Notes: generated by a model from the sequence alone, not told the origin. Counted from the first letter of the stretch, positions 35,282-43,336 are shown. The stretch is 64,000 nucleotides of DNA from Streptomyces venezuelae (GCF_008642315.1 NZ_CP029192.1:186001-250000), one strand, 5' to 3'. Numbers and translations are program-made.

Positions 35282-36550
35282 ATGAACACCGCCATGAGAG
35301 ACCGCGCCGCCGGCCACGACCACCGCAGACTCGGCCGTGAGCTGGGCCTGTTCGGCACCGATCCGCTGATCGGCGCGGGACTGCCGTACTGGCTGCCGGA
35401 CGGAGCCGCCGTGCGGCACGCCCTGGAGGAGTACATCCGCGACGCCGAGCGGCGCGCCGGCTACCGGCACGTGTACTCGCCCGTGCTCGGAAAGCGGGAG
35501 CTGTACGAGATCTCAGGGCACTGGTCGCACTACAGCGACGACATGTTCCCGCCGATGCAGCTGGGCGGCGAGGAAGTGGTGCTGCGGCCGAGCCTCTGTC
35601 CGCACCACGCGGTGATGTACCGCTCCCGTTCCCACAGTTACCGCGAGCTGCCGCTGCGCATGGCCGAGACCGGCGGCATGTACCGCGCCGAACTCTCCGG
35701 TGTGCTCGGCGGGTTGAACCGCGTCCGCGCCATCCATCTCAACGACGCCCACGTCTTCTGCACCTTGGACCAGGTCGCCGACGAGGCGCGGGCCGCCCTG
35801 GAAATGATCCGTCGCGCATACGACGCGCTCGGCATCCGGCCCGCCCGCTTCCGGCTGTCCCTGCCGGGCCCCGGCGGCAAGTACGTCGCCGATCCCGAGA
35901 AGTGGCGGCGGTCCACCGCCCTGCTCACCGAAGTGCTGGACGGCTCCGGGCTGTCGTACGAGGCCGCCGAGGGCGAGGCGGCGTTCTACGGTTCGAAGAT
36001 CGACGTGCAGGTCGTGGACGCGGCGGGCCGTGAGTCCACCCTCTCCACCGTCCAGGTCGACTTCCACCAGCCCGAGCGGTTCGATCTGCACTACATCGGC
36101 GCGGACGGCGCCAAGCACCGCCCGGTGATGGTCCACCGCAGCATCATCGGCAGCGTCGAGAGAGCGGTCGCGCATCTCGTCGAACGGCACGGCGGCGCTT
36201 TCCCCGCCTGGCTCGCGCCCGTCCAGCTGGCGGTCCTGCCGGTGTCCGAGGCCCAACTGCCGGGTGCTGAGGATCTGTTGCGGCGGTGCGCCGAGGTCGG
36301 TCTGCGGGCCGAGCTCGCCGGCCCCGAGCTCGGCAGTCTGGGCGCGCGCGTCCGGGCCGCCCGCCTCGTGCCCTATCAGGTCGTGATCGGCGCCAAGGAG
36401 GACGCCGAAGGCCTGGTCGCGCTCCGGCTGCGCGACGGTCGGCGCATCGACGCGATGCCGGCCGCCGACGCCCTCGCCCGGATCGGCGAACTCGTCGGGG
36501 CACACCGCACCGAGCTGTGGGACGGCGGGGACAGCGGGGACGGCGAGTAA
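35282..36550 (+). CDS. Threonyl-tRNA synthetase paralogue lacking TGS and editing domains
   Basis: 422 residues, GAGGAG 6 nt before ATG. It corresponds to only the class II catalytic core plus anticodon-binding domain of ThrRS, which normally also has N-terminal TGS and editing domains (~640 residues). Motif 2 region RMAETGGMYRAELSGVLGGL then NRVRAIHLNDAHVFC, and motif 3 HRSIIGSVERAVAHLVE. The three zinc ligands of ThrRS are present in context: Cys in PSLCPHH, His in NDAHVFC and His in RPVMVHRS. The C-terminal HGTP domain runs from LAPVQLAVLPVSEAQ. An active but non-editing Thr-charging (or Thr-like-activating) enzyme is expected, controlled by Thr attenuation. Confidence 0.9.
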   Translation: MNTAMRDRAAGHDHRRLGRELGLFGTDPLIGAGLPYWLPDGAAVRHALEEYIRDAERRAGYRHVYSPVLGKRELYEISGHWSHYSDDMFPPMQLGGEEVVLRPSLCPHHAVMYRSRSHSYRELPLRMAETGGMYRAELSGVLGGLNRVRAIHLNDAHVFCTLDQVADEARAALEMIRRAYDALGIRPARFRLSLPGPGGKYVADPEKWRRSTALLTEVLDGSGLSYEAAEGEAAFYGSKIDVQVVDAAGRESTLSTVQVDFHQPERFDLHYIGADGAKHRPVMVHRSIIGSVERAVAHLVERHGGAFPAWLAPVQLAVLPVSEAQLPGAEDLLRRCAEVGLRAELAGPELGSLGARVRAARLVPYQVVIGAKEDAEGLVALRLRDGRRIDAMPAADALARIGELVGAHRTELWDGGDSGDGE

Positions 36551-36584
36551 CCGGGCCGCGGGCGAGCGGGCGAGCGGGCGAGAG

Positions 36585-37199
36585 TCAGAATGCGCCGATG
36601 ACCAGCGTGAGCCCCATGACCGTCATCGTCGCGGCGATCAGGAAGTCCAGCGCGCGCCAGGAGGCGGGCCGCGCGAAGAAGCCGCTGAGCAGCCGCGCGC
36701 CGTACCCGAGCGCGGCGAACCAGCAGACGCTGCCGAGCATCGCGCCCGCCCCGAAGGCCCAGCGGAGCGCGTCGTGTCCCGCGGCGACCGAGCCGAGGAG
36801 GAGGACGGTGTCGAGGTAGACGTGCGGGTTGAGCCAGGTCATGGCCAGGCAGGCGAGCAGGGCGCCGCGCCGTGACCCGGCCGTCGCGCCCGTCGCCGTC
36901 ATGGCGGTGGGGCGCAGGGCACGGCGTGCGGCGAGCACGGCGTACGAGAGGAGGAAGCCTCCGCCTATCAGGCCGACGAGGGTCAGCGCGGGCGGCCAGG
37001 CCGTGACCACCGTGCCGACTCCGGCCACGCCCGCCGCGATCAGCACCATGTCGGAGAGCGCGCAGATGGTGACCACGCTGAGCACCGACTGGCGTCGGAT
37101 GCCCTGGCGCAGGACGAAGGCGTTCTGTGATCCGATGGCGACGATGAGCGAGAGCCCGGTGCCGAATCCGGCGGCCGCGGCGGTCAGTGCTGTTCCCAT
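36585..37199 (-). CDS. LysE/ArgO-family amino-acid exporter
   Basis: 204 residues, six hydrophobic segments. The family start signature is FGTGLSLIVAIGSQNAFVLR QG region (GSQNAFVLRQG), and MTWLNPHVYLDTVLLLGSVA is the second conserved segment. These proteins export basic amino acids or related compounds across the cytoplasmic membrane. Divergent from an ArgP/LysG-type LysR activator across 67 nt, the arrangement in Corynebacterium lysE-lysG. The substrate may be Arg, Lys or a hydroxylated or antimetabolite analogue. Confidence 0.92.
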   Translation of the reverse strand: MGTALTAAAAGFGTGLSLIVAIGSQNAFVLRQGIRRQSVLSVVTICALSDMVLIAAGVAGVGTVVTAWPPALTLVGLIGGGFLLSYAVLAARRALRPTAMTATGATAGSRRGALLACLAMTWLNPHVYLDTVLLLGSVAAGHDALRWAFGAGAMLGSVCWFAALGYGARLLSGFFARPASWRALDFLIAATMTVMGLTLVIGAF

Positions 37200-37210
37200 G
37201 GCGTCGACGT

Positions 37211-37249
37211 TAAGGATCTTTGGCGCCCTAAGTACAGGTAAAGATTCTG
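37211..37249. promoter_or_regulatory. LysR-type operator between lysE-like and argP-like genes
   Basis: AT-rich intergenic stretch with an imperfect inverted repeat AAGGATCTTT (37212-37221) and AAAGATTCT (37240-37248), between divergent starts. Fits a LysR-type activator site. Confidence 0.45.
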
Positions 37250-37266
37250 ATGTAGCTTAAGTAATC

Positions 37267-38256
37267 GTGATGTCAGAGCCAGCTGGTGCGGAGCGGTCGT
37301 CGGCGAGCCCGAAACTGCAGGTGACGAGCCCGAAACTGCAGCCGGGCGCGCTGTCCGAGCTGCCTCTGGACCACGTGCGGACGCTGCTCGCCGTCGTCGA
37401 CGAGGGCACCTTCGACGCCGCCGCGGCCGTGCTGCACGTCACGCCCCCTGCGGTCAGCCAGCGCGTGAAGGCGCTGGAGCGCCGGACCGGCCGCGTCCTC
37501 CTGATGCGGACGAAGCCGGTGCGGCCCACCGAGTCGGGGCAGGTCGTGGTGCGGTTCGCGCGGCAGCTGGCCCGCCTGGAGCGCGACGCGCGGGCCGAGC
37601 TCGGCATGAGCGACGCGGGCGAGACCGCCGTGCTCCCGGTCGCGGTGAACGCCGACTCGCTCGCCACGTGGTTCCTGTCCGCGCTGGCCCGGGTCCCGGA
37701 CGAGCCGCGGATCTGTTTCGAGCTGCGCCGCGAGGACGAGGACCACACGACGTCGCTGCTGCGGGAGGGCTCGGTGATGGCGGCGGTCACGTCGTCGCCG
37801 GACGCGGTGTCGGGTTGTACGGTGCGGCGGCTCGGCCGGATGCGGTATCTGCCGGTCGCCTCGCCCGAGTTCGTGGCGCGGCGGCTCGGCGACTGGCCGC
37901 GCGTGCCGCTCGGGGACGTCCTCGCGGACGCTCCTGTGATCTTCTTCGACCGCCGCGACTGTCTGCAGGACGACTTCGCGCGCAAGGTGACGGGCGGGCG
38001 CGGGGCGAGCCCGCTGCGGCACTACGTCCCCTCGTCGCGCGGGTTCGTCGAGGCGATCGAGGCCGGCCTCGGCTGGGGTGTGGTGCCGCGGGAGCAGGCG
38101 GAGCCGCTGTTGCGCGCGGGCACGCTGGTCCTGCTCGATGCCGAGCGGGTGGTGGACGTACCGCTGTTCTGGCAGCAGTGGAAGCTGGACTCCCCGGCGC
38201 TCGCCGCGCTGGCGGACGCGGTGATGACCACCGCCGCGACGGCCCTGGACCAGTGA
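37267..38256 (+). CDS. ArgP/LysG-type LysR transcriptional regulator
   Basis: 329 residues as drawn. HTH: LPLDHVRTLLAVVDEGTFDA then AAAVLHVTPPAVSQRVKALE. The effector domain follows with DRRDCLQDDFARKVTGG and YVPSSRGFVEAIEAGLGWGV, diagnostic of the ArgP branch that activates LysE exporters in response to Lys/Arg. The first ~30 residues are unusual and contain a 21-nt tandem duplication (SPKLQ repeated). The family usually starts near the equivalent of LPLDHVRT, so the true start may be a few codons downstream. It controls the divergent exporter. Confidence 0.9.
   Translation: MMSEPAGAERSSASPKLQVTSPKLQPGALSELPLDHVRTLLAVVDEGTFDAAAAVLHVTPPAVSQRVKALERRTGRVLLMRTKPVRPTESGQVVVRFARQLARLERDARAELGMSDAGETAVLPVAVNADSLATWFLSALARVPDEPRICFELRREDEDHTTSLLREGSVMAAVTSSPDAVSGCTVRRLGRMRYLPVASPEFVARRLGDWPRVPLGDVLADAPVIFFDRRDCLQDDFARKVTGGRGASPLRHYVPSSRGFVEAIEAGLGWGVVPREQAEPLLRAGTLVLLDAERVVDVPLFWQQWKLDSPALAALADAVMTTAATALDQ
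37304..37341 (+). repeat. 21-nt period direct repeat at the argP-like N-terminus
   Basis: CGAGCCCGAAACTGCAG occurs at 37304-37320 and again at 37325-37341, separated by GTGA. It duplicates the codons for SPKLQ. In frame, so tolerated. Confidence 0.9.
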
Positions 38257-38332
38257 CCCCGGAACCACCGGACCGGCGACTCGGGGCGAACAGAACGTGC
38301 GGCACTCGCCAGTCCTGTCTAGCGTCACTGGC

Positions 38333-38599
38333 ATGAACACTGATCCGCAGAGTTACGAGCTGCTGCTGGTGCCCGAGTTCACCGAGGGCGACGGAACGGC
38401 GGAGGGCGGCACCGCCGGGGCGCTGCGTTCGGCGCTCGTGGTGGCCACCGGCAGGACCGGCGCCTCCGGCTATCCGCGGTACGTGGGCGACGGCATGGAG
38501 GCCGACATCGACCCGGAGACCCGGGCCGTCGAGGCGGTGCTCGTCGACGGGGCCGAACTGGATTACGGCCTATCGGTACGGGTCGCCCCCGCGGGGTGA
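38333..38599 (+). CDS. Small acidic protein, unknown
   Basis: 88 residues from MNTDPQSYELLLVPEFTEGD; twelve further upstream codons are possible. No Shine-Dalgarno, but TAGCGT lies 7 nt before the ATG, compatible with a leaderless transcript. The sequence is Gly/Ala/Asp-rich with beta-like segments (ALRSALVVATGRTG, AVLVDGAELDYGLSVRVAP). Family not recognised. It sits between the argP-like regulator and the hydroxylase operon but has its own spacing (about 75 nt after argP, 206 nt before the operon). Confidence 0.6.
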   Translation: MNTDPQSYELLLVPEFTEGDGTAEGGTAGALRSALVVATGRTGASGYPRYVGDGMEADIDPETRAVEAVLVDGAELDYGLSVRVAPAG

Positions 38600-38665
38600 C
38601 GAACAGCAGGACCGGCAGGGTGACAAGAGGACGCGTCGCGTCAAGAATTCCGCCGCAACTAATTA

Positions 38666-38679
38666 TGCGGATTTCCGCA
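38666..38679. promoter_or_regulatory. Palindrome in an AT-rich patch upstream of the hydroxylase operon
   Basis: TGCGGA-TT-TCCGCA, perfect 6-2-6, inside an unusually AT-rich stretch (38645-38700). It lies 127 nt upstream of the operon's first start codon. A candidate operator or activator site; nothing else recognisable between 38600 and 38805. Confidence 0.45.
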
Positions 38680-38805
38680 ACACAAATCATTCATGCTGGC
38701 TTGAACGCATCGCTTTCCGGGGGACCCACAGGTTGAACGGGTAGGCTTCGGTTTCCAAAAGACCGACATGAGTATTCCTCCTGCCGACCACGTGGGGAGC
38801 TGGTC

Positions 38806-39612
38806 ATGCGACCGGGCGAGCGGATCGGGGGCCTCGTTCAGTCCCTCTCGGAACACCTCGTCAGCAATGTCGAGGAACATCTGCTGGAGGGCGCGCGCCG
38901 CGCTTTTCTGCAGAACGGATTCACGAAATTACCCTTCTTGGTGCCCGACCGGGTCAAGTCGTCGGTCGCGGACGAAATAGAGAATCTCGTCGCCGAACAC
39001 GGCGTGCGGCGCGGGATGAGTTTCAAGGAAACCGGCGGCACGCCGCGACAGATGCGCAATGTGCGCCATCGGGAGATCAGCGAGCACGGGACCGTGATCC
39101 CGCACGTGTATGCGTCCACCGATCTGCTCGATGCGCTGGGGAGGGTCGCCGGTGAGCCGGTGCTCCCGTGCCCCTACGAGCCGGAGCGGTACGTGATCAC
39201 CGAGCTGGAGCAGTCCGGCGACACGCACGGGTGGCACTGGGACGACTACAGCTTCGCGCTCGTATGGGTGGTCGCCTGTCCGCCCGCCGAGCACGGCGGG
39301 TTCGTGCAGTGCGTGCCCCGCACGTACTGGAACAAGCAGGATCCGCAGCTGCACCGCCAGTTCATCTCGCAGCCCATCCACTCCTTCGAACTGCGGCCCG
39401 GCGACCTCTACTTGATGCGGACCGACACCACCCTGCACCGCGTCTACCCGCTCACCAGCGGGCGGCGCCTCATCATCAACATGGGGTACGCGTCCCGCGC
39501 CGACCTGCACAAGCCGATCAGCCACGAGACCATGGACGGGCTCTGGAACGGCTCCCGCGAGGACCAGACTGAGCGGATGGACCACACAGATCAGGCGGAG
39601 CAGACCGTATGA
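38806..39612 (+). CDS. Fe(II)/2-oxoglutarate oxygenase, BesD/HalD-like with hydroxylase triad
   Basis: 268 residues, GGGGAG 6 nt before ATG. The iron site is visible: His144-x-Asp146 in HGWHWDDYSF and distal His211 in TTLHRVYPL, with Arg220/221 (SGRRLIINM) for 2-oxoglutarate. As I recall, the amino-acid halogenase BesD uses His137/His204 with Gly139; the 67-residue spacing is identical here, but Asp146 restores a carboxylate ligand, predicting hydroxylation not halogenation. MSFKETGGTPRQMRNVR and PYEPERYVIT also fit the family, which acts on free polar amino acids. First gene of a four-gene operon with 4-nt overlaps. Confidence 0.88.
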   Translation: MRPGERIGGLVQSLSEHLVSNVEEHLLEGARRAFLQNGFTKLPFLVPDRVKSSVADEIENLVAEHGVRRGMSFKETGGTPRQMRNVRHREISEHGTVIPHVYASTDLLDALGRVAGEPVLPCPYEPERYVITELEQSGDTHGWHWDDYSFALVWVVACPPAEHGGFVQCVPRTYWNKQDPQLHRQFISQPIHSFELRPGDLYLMRTDTTLHRVYPLTSGRRLIINMGYASRADLHKPISHETMDGLWNGSREDQTERMDHTDQAEQTV

Positions 39613-40937
39613 CCCCAGTGGAGGGGGCCACGGCGGCAGCGCCCGGGCCCCCTCGACTGGTCAGACAGTTGGGCACATCGGGGCTCGTCGCGCACTACGT
39701 CACCTCGGTGATGGGCGCGGGCGTGCTGTTGATCCCCGCCCTCGCCTGGGCGGAGGCCGGGCCGCTGTCCCTCGTCGCGTGGGGGGTGCTGATCCTCTAC
39801 AGCTATCCCTTCGCGCTCGTCTTCGCGAAGCTGTCCGTGCGGCATCCCACGAGCAAGGGCGTCGCGCAGTTCGTGGAAGCGGCGTTCGGCGCGAGGGCGG
39901 GCCGGATCGCCGCCGTATTCCTGCTCCTCACGCTGCTCGCGGGCAATCCGGTGCTTGGGCTCGCGGCCGGCCGCTATCTGCTCGCGGCGGTCGATCCCGC
40001 GGCGTCGAACCGGGCGTCGCTCCTCGCGGGCGCCGCCGTCATCGTGTTCTGCGTCGCGCTCAACCTGTGGGGAATCAGGGTGAGTACCCGCGCTCAGATG
40101 GTGGTGCTCGGTTCCGTGGTACTGCTCCTGGCCGTCGTCATCGTCCTGGCCCTGCCCGAGGGGGACTACGGACGCCTCACCCCGTTCGCCCCGCACGGCT
40201 GGAGCTCCCTCGGCAGTACGGTGCTCATCTGCTTCTTCGGATTCATCGGCTGGGAGAACGCGGCCCCGGTCGCCGAGGAGGTGCGGGACCCCGAACGCAC
40301 CTTTCCCCAAGGGATTCTCTACGCCGTCAGTTGCGTGGGACTTCTGTATTTCGCCATGGCGTTCACCGTCTCCGTGGCCCTGCCCGAGGCCACCGCGGGC
40401 CAGTCCGATCTGACGGCGTTCGTCAGGCTCCTCCAGGTCGCCACGGGCTCGGGGCTGGAGAGCACCGGCTACCTCGTCGCGGGCGTCCTGCTGCTGCTCA
40501 CCACCAACGCCTGGTGCCTGGGCACCTCGCGCGTCGTCTTCGCCCTCGCCCGGGACGGCATCCTGCCGGTCCGGCTCAGCCGGCTCTCCCGGCACGGCAG
40601 GGTCCCCGCACGCGCGGTCCTCGCACTCCTGCCCGGCTACGCCGTGTCGGTGCTGCTGCTCCTGGCCACCGACTCCAGCGAGACGACGCTGATCAAAGCA
40701 TCGTCGGCCACCTACCTGCTCATCTTCCTCATGGCCTTCCTCGCCGCCGCCCGGCTCCTGCCCCCGGGCGGCACCTCCCGGCTGAACCTGCTGCTCATCG
40801 CGACGACCGTCGTGATACTGCCGTTCTTCGGCGTCAGTGTCGTCATCGCCCTGGCGATGCTGCTCCTCTCCGTCGTCGCCGAGCGCCGGCTGCGCAAGCG
40901 CGTCCCCCCGTCCACCGACTCAGGAGTACTCACGTGA
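39609..40937 (+). CDS. APC-family amino-acid permease
   Basis: 442 residues, twelve hydrophobic segments; start overlaps the hydroxylase stop (ATGA 39609-39612). The signature of the family is in helix 1 (VTSVMGAGVLLIPALAWAEAG) and the FFGFIGWENAAPVAEEVRDP segment of helix 6-8 type. It transports an amino acid or amine across the cytoplasmic membrane. Inside this operon it most likely brings in the substrate or moves the product of the hydroxylase/carbamoyltransferase pathway. Next start overlaps its stop (GTGA). Confidence 0.9.
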   Translation: MTPVEGATAAAPGPPRLVRQLGTSGLVAHYVTSVMGAGVLLIPALAWAEAGPLSLVAWGVLILYSYPFALVFAKLSVRHPTSKGVAQFVEAAFGARAGRIAAVFLLLTLLAGNPVLGLAAGRYLLAAVDPAASNRASLLAGAAVIVFCVALNLWGIRVSTRAQMVVLGSVVLLLAVVIVLALPEGDYGRLTPFAPHGWSSLGSTVLICFFGFIGWENAAPVAEEVRDPERTFPQGILYAVSCVGLLYFAMAFTVSVALPEATAGQSDLTAFVRLLQVATGSGLESTGYLVAGVLLLLTTNAWCLGTSRVVFALARDGILPVRLSRLSRHGRVPARAVLALLPGYAVSVLLLLATDSSETTLIKASSATYLLIFLMAFLAAARLLPPGGTSRLNLLLIATTVVILPFFGVSVVIALAMLLLSVVAERRLRKRVPPSTDSGVLT

Positions 40938-41920
40938 CCGCGCGACACATCCTGCGGATACAGGACCTCTCAGCCAAGGAAATGTGCTCCCTGCTCGACC
41001 TCGCCGAAGCGATGAAGCGCGGCGACGACACGAGCGCCCATCTGGCGGGCCGCTGCATAGGCCTGCTCTTCAACGTGCCGTCCACCAGGACCCGGGTCTC
41101 GTTCCAGGTCGCGGCCTCCCAACTCGGCGCCGACAGCTACCCGTACGGGGTCGAGGAGCTGCGGCTCGCCAACCGCGAGTCGATCGAGGACACCATCGGC
41201 GTCCTCAACCGCTACCTCGACGCCCTCGTGGTGCGCTGGTACGACATGAACGACTACGGCGCCGGGCACCGCAGGCTGCGCGCGATGGCCGAGCAGGCCA
41301 CGATCCCCGTCATCAACGCGCTCGACGACGAGGAGCACCCCTGCCAGGTCCTCGCCGACCTCATGACGCTGCGCGAACTGTACGGCGGGGAGGTTCCGGC
41401 CCGACGGGTCGTGTACGCCTGGTCGTACTCCCCGCGGCAGAAGACCCCCGGCGTCCTGCACTCCTCCATGATGGCCGCGGCCCTCCTCGGCCACCGCGTC
41501 ACCGTCGCCCATCCGCCCGGCTTCGCCCCCGAGGAGCGCGTGACCCGCGCCGCACGTGACGCCGCCGCCCGCACCGGCGCGAGCATCGAGCTCACCCACG
41601 ACCTGGAGGACGCCGTCCGCGGCTGCGCCGCCGTGTACACCCTCAGCTGGAAGTCCCCCACCCTCGCGGGCCAGGAGGAGATCCAGGCGCGGACGCGGCT
41701 CGCGGACCGGTGGCGGATCACCGAACCGCTGATGCGGCTGGCCGGGGACGAGGCCGTGTTCCTCGACTGCATGCCCACCAACCGGGGCGAGGAGGTCGAC
41801 GCCGACGTGAAGGACGGACCGCGGTCACGGATCTTCCAGCAGGCGGAGAACCGCCTGCACACGCAGAAGGCCCTGCTGACCCAGCTGTTCGACGGAACAC
41901 TCACGGGCGGCGGACGATGA
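40934..41920 (+). CDS. Atypical ornithine/aspartate-type carbamoyltransferase
   Basis: 328 residues from GTG overlapping the permease stop. Carbamoyl-phosphate motifs are intact: STRTR at 50-54 and HPCQVLADLMTL at 135-146. The amino-acid side is different from ornithine transcarbamylase: HCLP is DCMP (278-281) and the SMG loop is replaced by TLSWKSP (236-242); the residue after STRTRVSF is Gln rather than Glu. So carbamoylation of a non-ornithine acceptor, possibly the hydroxylated amino acid made by the first gene, is predicted. It could form a carbamoyl ester, ureido group or modified citrulline. No arginine-pathway neighbours are in this operon. Confidence 0.85.
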   Translation: MTARHILRIQDLSAKEMCSLLDLAEAMKRGDDTSAHLAGRCIGLLFNVPSTRTRVSFQVAASQLGADSYPYGVEELRLANRESIEDTIGVLNRYLDALVVRWYDMNDYGAGHRRLRAMAEQATIPVINALDDEEHPCQVLADLMTLRELYGGEVPARRVVYAWSYSPRQKTPGVLHSSMMAAALLGHRVTVAHPPGFAPEERVTRAARDAAARTGASIELTHDLEDAVRGCAAVYTLSWKSPTLAGQEEIQARTRLADRWRITEPLMRLAGDEAVFLDCMPTNRGEEVDADVKDGPRSRIFQQAENRLHTQKALLTQLFDGTLTGGGR

Positions 41921-42681
41921 GGGCGTCACGGTCCGGCACCCGGGTGGCGCTGGTCACCGGCGGCGGCGGAGGCATCGGCAGCGCCGTCGCGCGACGGCTC
42001 GCCGACGAGGGCGCCGCCGTCGCGGTCGTCGACCGGGACGACGCGGCGGAGACCGTGGCCCGCGGCATCCGCGCCGACGGCGGGCGCGCCGAGGCGTTCC
42101 TGTGCGACGTCTCCGACGAGGAGGCGGTGCCGGCCCTCGTGAAGGACGTCGTGGGGCGGCTCGGCGACATCACCGACGCGTGCTGCGTGGCGGGGAGCAT
42201 CCGGCGCGGTACGGTGCGGGACCTGTCCCTGGAGGACTGGCACGGGTCGTTCGCGGACAACGTGGACTCGGTGTTCCTCGTCTGCCGGGCGGTGCTCCCG
42301 CTGATGGAGCGGGCGGGCCGCGGCAGCATCGTGACGGTGGCCTCCGGGTGGGGGCTGCGCGCCGGGGAGAAGGCGGCCGCGTACTGCACGGCGAAGGCCG
42401 GTGTGGTGATGCTGACGCAGGCGATGGCACTGGACCACAGCCCCGGGGGTGTCCGGGTCAACTGCGTCGCCCCCGGTGACACGCGCACGCCCATGCTCGC
42501 CCGAGAGGCGCGCCAGCTGGGCCAGTCGGACGCCGATTTCCTCGCGGAGGCCGCCAACCGGCCGCTGGGCCGCATCGGCACGCCCGAGGACATAGCTGCC
42601 GCTGTCGCGTTCCTCGCCGGTCCCGACGCCGACTTCGTCACGGGGAGCGTGCTCTCGGTCGATGGCGGGGGGAGCGTCTGA
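41917..42681 (+). CDS. Short-chain dehydrogenase/reductase
   Basis: 254 residues; ATG overlaps the carbamoyltransferase stop (41917-41920). Cofactor loop TGGGGGIGSAVARRL, acidic residue after beta2 (VVDRD) pointing to NAD(H), active-site Ser in TVASGWG and the YCTAK (Y-x3-K) pair. The C-terminus is PEDIAAAVAFLAGPDADFVT then GSVLSVDGGG. Last gene of the hydroxylase operon; it probably oxidises or reduces the hydroxyl/keto group of the pathway intermediate. Confidence 0.92.
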   Translation: MRASRSGTRVALVTGGGGGIGSAVARRLADEGAAVAVVDRDDAAETVARGIRADGGRAEAFLCDVSDEEAVPALVKDVVGRLGDITDACCVAGSIRRGTVRDLSLEDWHGSFADNVDSVFLVCRAVLPLMERAGRGSIVTVASGWGLRAGEKAAAYCTAKAGVVMLTQAMALDHSPGGVRVNCVAPGDTRTPMLAREARQLGQSDADFLAEAANRPLGRIGTPEDIAAAVAFLAGPDADFVTGSVLSVDGGGSV

Positions 42682-42786
42682 GCCTGTTCCTCACGGTCGG
42701 CGGCTACGTTGGGGCCAGCAGCGCACTCGGGCGGTGTCACCGTCACCGCCGTTGCCGCCGGGCGGAGGCTGGGTCAGGTCGTGCTG

Positions 42787-42873
42787 TGCACGGAAGGAGC
42801 CCGCTGCGGCTGCCTCGCGGACGTATGCGGTGAACTCGCGCGGGGCGCCGCCCAGTACGCCCTGAACGCCCGG
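42787..42873 (-). pseudogene. C-terminal remnant of an NmrA-type NAD(P)-binding protein
   Basis: Minus-strand codons give GVLGGAPREFTAYVREAAAA, the usual C-terminal signature of NmrA-like oxidoreductases (VLGRxPRxFxDYxRxxAA). No start or upstream Rossmann part is present. The rest of 42682-43081 shows no convincing gene; it holds only this relic and the promoter region of the next small gene. Confidence 0.5.
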
Positions 42874-43081
42874 TGGCGGATGCGGCCTCCCCCGTGTTCC
42901 CGATCGTGCCGACTGGCCACGCCTGGGCCCCGTTGTGGCTTCCCGGAGTAGGGCACGCCGCGCTACGTACAGAGCTACCGTTTTCGCCCACCCGAATATT
43001 CGAATGCATGTTCCCCTCTGGGAGGTAGTCTTACGACTAGCGCCCCACCAGGCGGCTCCCATCCCAGGTCAGGAGAACTCC

Positions 43082-43324
43082 ATGTCGTACGGCACCCCTG
43101 AAGAGTCTGGCGTCCGCACCTACACCGCACGCGCGGTCAGCAAGCAACAGATCGGTGAGTACCGGCTGACCGTGACCTGCCGCGCCGAGACCGACAACAT
43201 GATGGCACCCGAAGTCGAGGTGCTTTTCCAGAAGTTCATGGACACCCTCAGCGCCTCGCCGGACTTCACCGTCACCGCACAGCGCACTACCGAGTTCGCC
43301 GAGAACATCACGGCGACCACCTGA
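43082..43324 (+). CDS. 80-residue small protein, unknown
   Basis: ATG with AGGAGA 7 nt upstream. The sequence begins MSYGTPEESGVRTYTARAVS and continues with an alternating beta-type segment (EYRLTVTCRAETDN) and a helix (EVEVLFQKFMDTLSASPDF), ending TEFAENITATT. It has one Cys and no signal peptide. A strong terminator follows immediately. Looks like a real stand-alone gene; family not recognised. Confidence 0.7.
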   Translation: MSYGTPEESGVRTYTARAVSKQQIGEYRLTVTCRAETDNMMAPEVEVLFQKFMDTLSASPDFTVTAQRTTEFAENITATT

Positions 43325-43336
43325 CGCTCCCCGCCC

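Noticed and set aside
38659..38980. Small frames (73 and 70 codons) around the hydroxylase start
   Set aside because: No ribosome site; Ser/Arg-rich; they overlap the real start region of the oxygenase.
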